Under the pieces are notes generated by a model. The model worked only from the letters and a program-made list of their open reading frames with translations. It was not told where the DNA came from and ran no database searches. Source: Plasmopara viticola (taxonomy: Eukaryota > Oomycota > Peronosporomycetes > Peronosporales > Peronosporaceae). Taken from it: 64,000 bases of DNA. Both the position numbers and the translations under genes were made by a program. The DNA is taken from NCBI GenBank assembly GCA_001695595.3, contig MBPM02000021.1:558001-622000 (forward strand). Direction: 5' to 3'. This document shows, in pieces, positions 56,104-64,000 of the stretch (positions within the stretch are counted from its first letter, which is position 1; each line of letters begins with the position of its first letter).

Positions 56104-57140
56104 TGAGGAACGTCGGAAGGAAGCAAAAAAAAATGTGAGCCCTCTAGACTCGATTACGACTAGATCCTCAGCATAAATGCCAATTGACGAATAGTATATA
56201 TTGTTGGCTCGTGGCTAAAATGCAAACGTTGATGAAGATAATGGAAGATAAGAGTAAAGAGCACAGATGCGATGAAAGGTAAGGTACAATCATTTAAGCA
56301 TTCTTGACTTATGGAAGGTGAAAGATTAATTTATTTTTAAATGCATCTACTATAAGACCCAATATGTTATTCGACAGCACATAATTATCGATTTGAAAGA
56401 GTCAGGAAAATATAATGATACATTTTAGTCGTAGTGAAGAGAGGCGTTTTAGGACGAATTAATGTGGGACACAAAATCTCAGCTTCTTTTCCCTTCTTTA
56501 CGCTCAGATCATTTGGAAGGGCCCAAAACAACAACTTTGTTTGCTACATATTAATCTGCTCTTGAAGCTTAGCTTCCATTATACTCAAAGTCCTTTACAT
56601 ATAAGCCATGAACTTATGATATAGCTGGGCCCGCTCCTGAGATCGAACATGTCTAATTATGGGCAGCGTGTCAACACATAATCGATAACGCAATTATTTA
56701 AAGTGGCGCATTATAGTACTATAGAACTAGTATCAACAAAGCGTTATCGTGTAAAGCAAAAAATCGATCCCGATATATCGAATTGAAGCAAGAACAAGAC
56801 GCAATATCATTGGCAACTAAAATGTGAAAATAATGCAAGATAAGAATAAAGAACACAAGTGAGGGTTCTTGTACGCATAGAAGGGAAAAGAAGCTCGAAG
56901 ATAATTCTTTTTAAAATCATTTTAATAAGACCCAACATGCGAATTGACTGACAGCTGGAGTAGGGCTTTCAATACAAAAGGAGAAGCGACAATGTTTTGA
57001 CAAGAATTTCATTCTTCACACCACCGGTGTTGATGGCAAATACAAAGTAGTTTTTTGAAAGAATCGGCACGTGTTTTTGCAGCTAAAACTTCGAATGCTA
57101 GCGTTTGAAACAACGCTTTGCGCATATAATCATCCAGACA
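56104..57140. repeat. Upstream repeat units of copy 6
   Basis: Degenerate units like those at 20431-23300 are present. The block at 56231-56284 is identical to 20620-20673, and AAGGGAAAAGAAGCTCGAAG recurs near 56880. There is no open frame of note. It probably includes the promoter of the gene at 53926-56103. Confidence 0.6.
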
Positions 57141-57144
57141 AAAA

Positions 57145-57414
57145 TCAAATTAAAAATGATGACTCGATATCTTCAGCAGCCTCCACCGCGTCCAAATAAA
57201 TAAGATCGTTTATCTTTTGCAACAATTTGCCATCGTGGCTGCAACAGTAATTCGGAGACACGCGACATTGCTCTGTTGTCAATGAGTAGACTATGCTGTC
57301 AACAATTATGAACACTGACACGCTGAAAAAAACGTGAGCTATGCATCGCCTTTCTAGCATACGAAAGCTTTGCATAATTGCCAGTCGTTCTCCAAAAAAA
57401 AGAAGGTAGGGCAA
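57145..57414 (-). CDS. Possible 89-residue protein with one hydrophobic segment
   Basis: The frame is open from ATG at 57414 and has a hydrophobic stretch at about residues 24-45 (CIAHVFFSVSVFIIVDSIVYSL), then a Cys-containing polar part. It could be a signal anchor protein or a chance frame in AT-rich sequence. I recognise no family, no effector motif such as RXLR, and no relative in the window. Support is length and the hydrophobic pattern only. Confidence 0.2.
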   Translation of the reverse strand: MPYLLFFGERLAIMQSFRMLERRCIAHVFFSVSVFIIVDSIVYSLTTEQCRVSPNYCCSHDGKLLQKINDLIYLDAVEAAEDIESSFLI

Positions 57415-58635
57415 GATACCCTACCTCCTTTTTTAAATTCTTTGGCTTCACCGCGAGATGCCTTCTTTCTAGTAAATCATACTTCGATATAAATGATTTT
57501 AGCGCGTCTGGCTCTCAAACAGGTAAAAAGTGGTAGATCACCAAAAGGTTATCTACACCCGAAGTCTTACAGAAATATATAAGATGCAGCGAGCGCCATT
57601 ATCCGTCGTGACTCCGTCAGCTGTAAGATAACTTGTGCTGACTCCCAGTGAGCTCATAAATCTTCACTTGTATTAACGAGATCACTCGATCCGCCTTCAT
57701 TGTCCAATGTAACAGCACGAATAATCGCCGAGTGCAAGGGGAATGGGAAAAGGCCGACGTGGTCGCCATTAACCTCATTATCATGCCGTAAATTAGCCAC
57801 GCTAGCTAAATCAGTTGTTGTGGCTTCCACAGCTTTCACTAGAATTACCGCACTATAGTTAAAACATCACGCGCGCGATGCCTGCAGATTGGCTATTTTT
57901 GAAAAGTCCGACATCTTTGCGTGTGTTGACGCTTTTGAACTTTTTACAGCTAAATCCAAATGTTGTGTTGCCAATTTTTCACTAGTAAATGGTCGTTCTT
58001 AATGTCGAATATTCTATATATAATATCGCATTGTACCGACACAATAGTCCAATTGTCATTATGAATGCTGCTTTGAATTGGCACCGCACTTTTCTACCGA
58101 AACGCGATTAGCTAGATTCGGTCACCCGAGTGAGAAACTTGTTTACTTTGCAAAACATTTACCCACGATTGAAGAGTTGGTGACTCGAGAACCTGAGCTC
58201 AAAGGCTAATAGAAACTCTTGAGTCCGAAATTTAGTCAAAACGTCGACAAAAAAATTACCTGGTACTTCGCAAATTCGAATGGTAGTAGTACTAAAAAAC
58301 GAAATGCATGGTACGGTGCGTCTAAAATGGGTTCTGGTTGAGCGGCTTGGCTACAGCCAGAATTGCACAAGATACAAACTAATATATGCCGTAGTTGTAG
58401 CCTTCTGTCTTAAGAAACTTCTCCGTTGAAAACACTATTTCCCACTACAAATTAGCGCGTATGTTTTTAAAGAATCGGTAAGCGGAGGTTGAGACGTAAC
58501 TCTTAATTTAGTTACTTGTAAGTCAAGATCACTCTACGAGACCAAACGCATTAATTGATCTTCATATATTCCGAGTCAATAGTACATCAAACCGTTGTTG
58601 CACACTCGTATTCGATCATTGACCACCTTAAAATT
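57415..58635. other. No supported gene
   Basis: Intergenic sequence between the repeat-rich part and the two single-copy genes. A 61-codon minus-strand frame at 57654-57839 has no recognisable feature. Confidence 0.5.
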
Positions 58636-59369
58636 TTACACGACCTCGGTTATCGCGGGGTACATCAGGTAGCTGTAATTGTATGTAAGTAGTGCATTTA
58701 GACTGTTAACAGCAGGCACTCGTCGACTGTACCACTTTGCCAATCTGCCAAATAGCAATGATTTATTTTTTTGCGCGTGCTCAGTTCGCAAGTGCCAGAG
58801 ATTGGTCGCTGCAATCCCCACTAAGAGCCCAATCAAAAACGTAGCCGCACAACAGACAGGATTTATGAATCCATCGTCCATGTATCCCATCAGTGACAAC
58901 CGATTCGTGGGAAGCCTAACTTGCTTCAAATGGTTCTTGTGACGGCTCATGGCGGCACTCAGATTGGTCACTATGTCTTTCGCCACGTCGTTAGTATCAT
59001 GAGATGACGAGGGTACCGATGACATGCCCTCTGAGCTGCTGAGTTCCAGCACGTCAATGGGTCTTCGTTCGAGCAGCAAATTGGACACTAAATTGGCGCG
59101 TAGCACCTCTGTATCAGATAATGAGCCAATGTGGAGTCTCCGAACATTAATTTGGCTTAGCACAAGCCTCAAAACCCTACAATTGCAAACAAAATGAGCC
59201 CATGTAATTGCCTGTCAGAAGATCTTATAAGAACGCACTGTTCGGCCTGATTTGCACGATCTGTGGCACAACGTGCACGATTTTGTGCCAGGAGCAGCGC
59301 ATCGCCAATGCGGCGCATCGAAGTCAAGTCTAGCTCCGAGGTAGTGCGGCGGTGTGCCGACTCAGACAT
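58636..59369 (-). CDS. Hypothetical 223-residue single-pass membrane protein, two exons
   Basis: Proposed exons on the minus strand are 59369-59239 and 59176-58636. Exon 1 begins MSESAHRRTTSELDL. The donor GTGCGT (59238-59233) and acceptor TTGTAG (ending 59177) join CA|G in frame and give QVLRLVLSQINV. The result is a continuous 223-residue protein, whereas the unspliced frame stops shortly after. It has a polar, helical N-terminal part, a Ser-rich linker, and one hydrophobic segment at about 150-168 (PVCCAATFLIGLLVGIAAT). A basic and aromatic C-terminus ends in TEVV. I do not recognise the family. It lies about 280 bp downstream of the catalase on the same strand and belongs to the gene-like right end. 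Confidence 0.7.
59177..59238 (-). other. Predicted 62-bp intron
   Basis: The minus-strand donor is GTGCGT, close to the GTRNGT consensus, and the acceptor is TTGCAATTGTAG. Removal keeps the frame open for 224 codons including the stop. Confidence 0.7.
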
Positions 59370-59649
59370 TTGATGAGAACTTTTGGAATATCGGTCTGAA
59401 ATAGCCAGAAAAAACTATATCCTGAATAAAAGTACTCTACTTTAAATCTTGAAAAGTATAAACGACCCTACACTGTTTAAGCTAACATAAACAAAGTTTT
59501 CGATACTATATACAGGCTTCATTGTTGCAAGACCGAATATTACTTTCATAATCTCATACTAAAAAAGAAAAATCATTTGCACAAATTTCGTCAAACTAAA
59601 TTCAATTTCGTATCAATTAAAACTAGTTAATTCGTCGCGATTCACGCAA
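59370..59649. other. Intergenic between catalase 3' end and the next gene
   Basis: This is 280 bp of AT-rich sequence with no frame or terminator-like structure I can name. It should hold the catalase polyadenylation region and the promoter of the 223-residue gene. Confidence 0.4.
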
Positions 59650-61224
59650 TTAAATCGCAAGTCGCGGAAACGCATCATCGGACGGTGGCGCCGGTGTGTA
59701 CGGTTTACGAGGTGGATTCAGTTTAGCCGGATCTGGCATTTGCTCGGGCACAGCTTGCTGCTTCTGCGACGTCAATTTCTTCATTTTCTCCTGCACACTT
59801 TGTCCATATTCCGGATCGCACTTGTTGAAATTTTCAATGGCACGTTCTTGCACAGGCTTCGACGCATTGATAAGCGATTCAGCGATATTGTCCGTCAGAC
59901 GTTCACGTGCCGCTGGATCCAAAGTCTTGCGGTAAAACGCGCCCGCTTGCGAGTAATTGTCGTCATCGTAGGTCGAATACTTGTTTACCACTGTATGATC
60001 ACCCTCATGCTTGTAATGACATCGTGTCGAGTCTTCAATGGGGCCATTCTTGCTGTTAGGAAAATAATTGGGAGCACCGTACATATTGCCATTAACCGCC
60101 ATAAACCCATCACGTTGATACGTTTGTGGCTCGTTGACAGGCCGATTAACCGGTATCTGGTTGTAATTCACACCCAAACGGTGACGTTGAGTGTCGGAAT
60201 ACGAAAAGAGACGACCTTGTAACATTTTGTCCGGGGATGGCTCAATCCCTGGGATCAAATTCGACGGGGAAAAGGCAAGTTGCTCGATTTCAGCAAAATA
60301 ATTGATCGGATTGCGGTTGAGAACCAAACGACCCACTTCAATAAGGGGGTATGCTTTATGAGACCACACTTTTGTCACGTCAAATGGGTTGAGAGTCTCT
60401 TTGGCAGCCTGGTCAAACGTCATGACTTGGATGTACAACGTCCAAGATGGATACTGCTTCTTTGCAATCGCCTCATACAAGTCACGGATGGCGTAATCCG
60501 GTTCCGAGCTCGCGAGCTTCGATGCTTTGTCCACAGACAAGCTACGAATCCCCTGATCCGTTTTAAAATGGTACTTGACGTATACCATTTCACCCTTCGC
60601 ATTGGCATTGACAAACGCATGATTGCCGTACCCGTTCATAAAGCGAAAACCATCCGGTGTACCACGGTCCGAAAAGAGGATTGATTGCTGATGGAGGGTC
60701 TCTGGACGAAGAGAGAAAAAATCCCACATCATGTCATCGTCTTTAAGGTGCGTCGTTGGCAGACGCTTTTGGGTGTGGATAAAACTCGGAAAGAGCATAG
60801 CGTCACGGATGAAAAAGACTGGCGTATTATTGCCCACAAGGTCCCAATTACCCTCTTCAGTGTAAAACTTAATGGCAAAGCCGCGCGGATCACGCACAGT
60901 ATCGGCGCTTCCTTGTTCACCGCCAACCGTCGAAAAACGCATTGCTACTGACGTGCGTTTGCCGACACGGTCAAAGAGTTTCGCACTACAATATTGCGTA
61001 ATATCCGCGTGCGTCACTTCAAAGTAACCAAATGCACCGCCGCCTTTGGCGTGCACGACCCGCTCGGGAATCCGCTCCCGATCAAAGTGTGCCATGTGAT
61101 CAATAAAAGCGACATCTTCAAACACCATGGGGCCACGAGGACCGGCAGTAACCGACGCACTGAGACCGTACTGAGGAATAGGTGCACCTGCGCTGGTGGT
61201 GGCTGTCGCGCTCTTCTGGCTCAT
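59650..61224 (-). CDS. Haem catalase (monofunctional, small subunit)
   Basis: The gene encodes a 524-residue intronless protein that breaks down hydrogen peroxide to water and oxygen. Family landmarks are all present. Catalytic His58 lies in [17 protein letters not shown], and Asn132 in [18 protein letters not shown]. The proximal haem ligand is Tyr342 in [14 protein letters not shown], with Arg338 just before it. The length matches small-subunit catalases. A Pro-rich C-terminal tail ends in RLAI, which is not a standard SKL-type peroxisomal signal, so location is open. The start is the ATG at 61224, in [10 protein letters not shown]. No frame damage is seen. In an oomycete this enzyme would be expected to help tolerate host or metabolic peroxide. 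Large plus-strand frames inside it are antisense shadows. Confidence 0.97.
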   Translation of the reverse strand: MSQKSATATTSAGAPIPQYGLSASVTAGPRGPMVFEDVAFIDHMAHFDRERIPERVVHAKGGGAFGYFEVTHADITQYCSAKLFDRVGKRTSVAMRFSTVGGEQGSADTVRDPRGFAIKFYTEEGNWDLVGNNTPVFFIRDAMLFPSFIHTQKRLPTTHLKDDDMMWDFFSLRPETLHQQSILFSDRGTPDGFRFMNGYGNHAFVNANAKGEMVYVKYHFKTDQGIRSLSVDKASKLASSEPDYAIRDLYEAIAKKQYPSWTLYIQVMTFDQAAKETLNPFDVTKVWSHKAYPLIEVGRLVLNRNPINYFAEIEQLAFSPSNLIPGIEPSPDKMLQGRLFSYSDTQRHRLGVNYNQIPVNRPVNEPQTYQRDGFMAVNGNMYGAPNYFPNSKNGPIEDSTRCHYKHEGDHTVVNKYSTYDDDNYSQAGAFYRKTLDPAARERLTDNIAESLINASKPVQERAIENFNKCDPEYGQSVQEKMKKLTSQKQQAVPEQMPDPAKLNPPRKPYTPAPPSDDAFPRLAI

Positions 61225-61392
61225 GGTGTAAAGTCGACTTGATCAATGCTTGGCAGATTTAAGAATGAACCTTTCCAAGATCCTCAAAAGGTTGTGAGGA
61301 GCCGCACACATTCTGAAAGGGCTAGGAATAATCCTTCTTCGGGTAGTGTCGCGTACATGGCTAGCTCTCTGATTTATTGAAAGAATGTTATT

Positions 61393-61463
61393 ATGTGACG
61401 ACTGTCACATACCTAAATGATACCATGACGACTGTCACATACCGGAATGAAACCTTTCCGGTA
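61393..61463. promoter_or_regulatory. Candidate catalase control region: two palindromes and an inverted repeat
   Basis: Two copies of TGACGACTGTCACATACC lie at 61396-61413 and 61426-61443, exactly 30 bp apart. Each contains TGAC-N4-GTCA, and the first extends to 7-bp arms (ATGTGAC and GTCACAT, 61393-61410). Directly next comes TACCGGAA (61440-61447), an 8-base loop and its perfect complement TTCCGGTA (61456-61463). The block lies about 170-240 bp upstream of the catalase ATG. TGAC/GTCA half-sites are typical of bZIP proteins, so a stress-responsive role is plausible but inferred. Confidence 0.5.
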
Positions 61464-61499
61464 TCTTTCGAGATCTATCAGTATGCGAATTAGTATATG

Positions 61500-64000
61500 C
61501 ACCGATAGGATGAGACACAAGAAGCCACCATTCTATTTTGGCCACTTTAAAGTCAAAGCCAGCTGATAGCACAAAAGCTCGCCTCTGTGCTAAGGCCATT
61601 CGCACTTACAAGTGTATTCATCCAATAATTAGAATTGACATGGTCGGTTTGGTCAGAATTAGGCAGCAAAGAGGGCTGGCTGTCAGCCGAGTCATTTAAC
61701 GATAACCTAGCCAGCACCGAAGAAAGATCCCTTACTTCAGCAACCAAGGCCGAGCCTTTCCACCTGCCACTGAAGCTGCGTTTATATCTCGATTGCAGAG
61801 TTATCCCGTCCGGGAGCCGCTAAGACATGGAAGACTCTTTGGAGTACGCCATCAAGAAGTTAGAGTTGACGTCAAACTCACTGGATGTGTGAGAGACCTC
61901 ATCACAATGGACTGGAAAATCCGTAGCTATTACAGGTAAATAAATACCTTACCTAGAACCCCTTTGACCACCAAAATTGGGGGCCACATTGAAAGGGTCA
62001 AACCTCAAGACGAGTAATTATTCTAAGCCCAAGTCGGAAACGCAGTGGGTGAGGTACTATGTGACTTTCTCACCACCGAATACCAGCGCAAGTCACCTTT
62101 TTCACCCAATATCTAAAAAACAAATTCGACAAGCAAGAAGAGTGAATACCTTACAGGTTGATACTACAAGGCCTATGTAGACCGTAGCGCCAAGCAAAAC
62201 GCTATCCAGGTTTGTACGTCACTCAGGCTTTCCGAAAGCAACTTCTCACGTGGTATATAAAAGCGTCGCTTTGCTCAAAACACTCGTAGTACGAGCGCAA
62301 CTACACGGCTGCTATGCGAGTGCTCTAAAACTGCATCCAATAATTATATTTAGTTTAGCCGTCATCGTATAAAGCCTGGAAATAAGGGTGACCTGTACCC
62401 AACATCAAATGCTTTTGATACTACTTAGCACTGTCAGCATCACAGTTTAATAAAGGCACTTATTCCGAAGATGGGCGACACTTAAAAGGATAACAATCCG
62501 AAAGCCAACTCTTTTAGGCAAAGAATTCATATCTCTGACCTTGAAGTGCAATTTGATGACCCGGTGGATCGAAGACAACTCAACTCCGTAATCTCTCGGC
62601 TTAGACAGATTGCCGAGCCAGATGCTGAGCTCAAAACGTAACTTCTGAGTGTGTTGTTGGATTTTACTTCTATCTCACGCCGGCGTGCGACTAGACGACA
62701 GTGGACTACATGGCAAATGCCCGTTTTTGGCTGCCAGCTACGTCCTTGTCCCATTAATCGATTGAATTCTTAAGAAAGGTCACAACAGCCCAGAATTAAC
62801 TCATCTTTGTCCATGCCTAGTAAATGAAATAGCTTTGTGTAGTCAAATTCCTCCACTTCTGACGGAAGCATGTCAGTTTTTGTTGGTTGCTGAGTCTGTG
62901 CTTGAAGTGAAATTCCTCTCGAAGTGAGATTCCAATCGCTTCGATTAATATCTCTTCCTAGATTTATAAAGCTGAGAACGAGGCAAGCTTAATCTTTCAC
63001 CATCCATGAGCGCACACACCTTGACTTGTTCTTAGAGTGGCGCCCCAGTAATGAGTCCCATTAACTTCTTTCGACACGAAAGCCCAAGCTTTACTGATAC
63101 TCAAAATCTGTTTTAAGTAATGTTGCTCTCAACTATATAGCATTATGGTAGCGGTTCTGCGTGTGGGTGCGCAACGTTTGGTCCGACCTCCTATTAAAAG
63201 GATCGCGAGCGCAACTCTGACCTACTTCCCGCGATCAAATTGTTATTTTCTTTTCCTTAATTCAGAAGAGGAAGTTCTTTTTCTTCAATGGTGGTGACCT
63301 TACGATTTACCAGCTTATACTCCAGATCAAATGCTACTTCAAGGGATGCATGAGATTACACTATATTGTGTAAGCCCTCGAACATAATTTTTGCTTGCAT
63401 ATCTTGAATACCAACACTCGCACCTGGAGGCGTGCAAGAAAGTCAAGCATTTTCAGTGGATGACTATTTTCTCTTTCAAATCTTTTTAATCGACATAGAT
63501 AAGTACAGGATGATCAGGCGTGTGGCGCTAAATTTTCTTGATTAAAAGGTTGGGCTAAACGCTTGCTAACACACACAAGTGAGAAATTAATTCAATATAG
63601 TATTTGTGCCCTGGGATCACATCGAAAAGCAGCATTTTTTCCGGTAATGTTTCAGTTTTACTGGCGCTAGTATTTTTTTAGCAAACGAGACAGGCATAAA
63701 CTCCATCAAGGAAATCATGAGTAAAAAATTGACGGCTTCCATAATTGGGGATTCACTCTGCAAACAAGTTAAATTTACTACGGTTATAGACAGCTTACCA
63801 ATATCCCACCAAGCACGTAACTTTATAGATTTCAAAAAGAGTCGATGGTAGAGGCAAATCAAACTTTTTTCAGGCACTGACAGAATTGCTTTTCCTAAAT
63901 GACTTGGATGAGCAGTTCTTGCCCTATAGGACCCAGAGTAATGAGGGTCTAGTCTGGCTTTAAGTGCTGTCGATCGCCATAAACTCTGCTTTGGCTGCGA
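61500..64000. other. No confidently supported gene
   Basis: Only short frames are present. The minus-strand frame at 61553-61747 (64 codons) has no recognisable motif. TATATAAAAGCG near 62265 could be a promoter or part of an old LTR. The frame at 63617-63877 aligns weakly, position by position, with the integrase stretch of the Copia element, but without conserved acidic residues. This may be decayed retroelement sequence. Confidence 0.4.

Noticed and set aside
59740..60684. Plus-strand frames of 134-160 codons inside the catalase
   Set aside because: They are antisense to a well-conserved catalase gene and have no recognisable domain.
63617..63877. Possible Copia integrase relic
   Set aside because: The alignment with the Copia integrase stretch is loose and lacks the acidic catalytic residues. 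It is noted only as a possible retroelement remnant.
1..64000. CRISPR arrays, tRNA and rRNA genes, RXLR or Crinkler effectors
   Set aside because: I looked for regular short spaced repeats, cloverleaf-like sequences and the usual effector motifs and saw none that I could support.

Overview
This is a gene-poor, repeat-dense eukaryotic window, most likely from an oomycete (Phytophthora or downy-mildew type; an inference, not proven). Support: two well-formed introns of about 60 bp, Copia, Gypsy, LINE and MULE-type elements, a short AAACCCT telomere-type block, and a moderately AT-rich base composition. I found no bacterial-style operons, CRISPR arrays or tRNA genes.

The left third (1-26.6 kb) is dominated by a family of about 725-residue multi-pass membrane proteins that I cannot name. 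There are four intact genes (7919-10096 -, 13966-16143 +, 18250-20430 -, 53926-56103 -), one copy cut by the window edge (2-1249 +) and one decayed copy (24225-25900 -). In three places a decayed relative of a second gene family follows downstream on the same strand: 6320-7725 +, 16400-17890 - and 51830-52420 -. The only intact member of that second family is a two-exon gene for a 747-residue protein at 39296-41600 +. Positions 1 to about 20.4 kb form one large imperfect palindrome centred near 11.9 kb. Its inner genes differ at only two residues. A Copia element (1668-6108) and a SINE-like copy (1386-1618) sit in the left arm only, and the matching empty sites are visible in the right arm near 18.07 and 18.12 kb.

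The middle (26.6-51.8 kb) is a graveyard: a Gypsy remnant (28.4-30.3 kb), two different LINE remnants (33.4-38.2 and 44.6-49.7 kb), a 908-bp internally deleted MULE-like element with terminal inverted repeats (42358-43265), and the intact 747-residue gene bracketed by two SINE-like copies in opposite orientation. The SINE-like family (five short copies of about 230-330 bp) shares both its 5' and 3' ends with an internally deleted LINE at 52562-53655. Several copies have 11-14 bp target-site duplications, which points to an ingi/RIME-like autonomous/non-autonomous pair.

The right end (57-64 kb) is more ordinary. It has a two-exon gene for a 223-residue single-pass membrane protein (58636-59369 -) and an intact haem catalase (59650-61224 -), whose upstream region carries two TGAC-N4-GTCA sites and an 8-bp-arm inverted repeat. 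The last 2.5 kb has no gene I can support.
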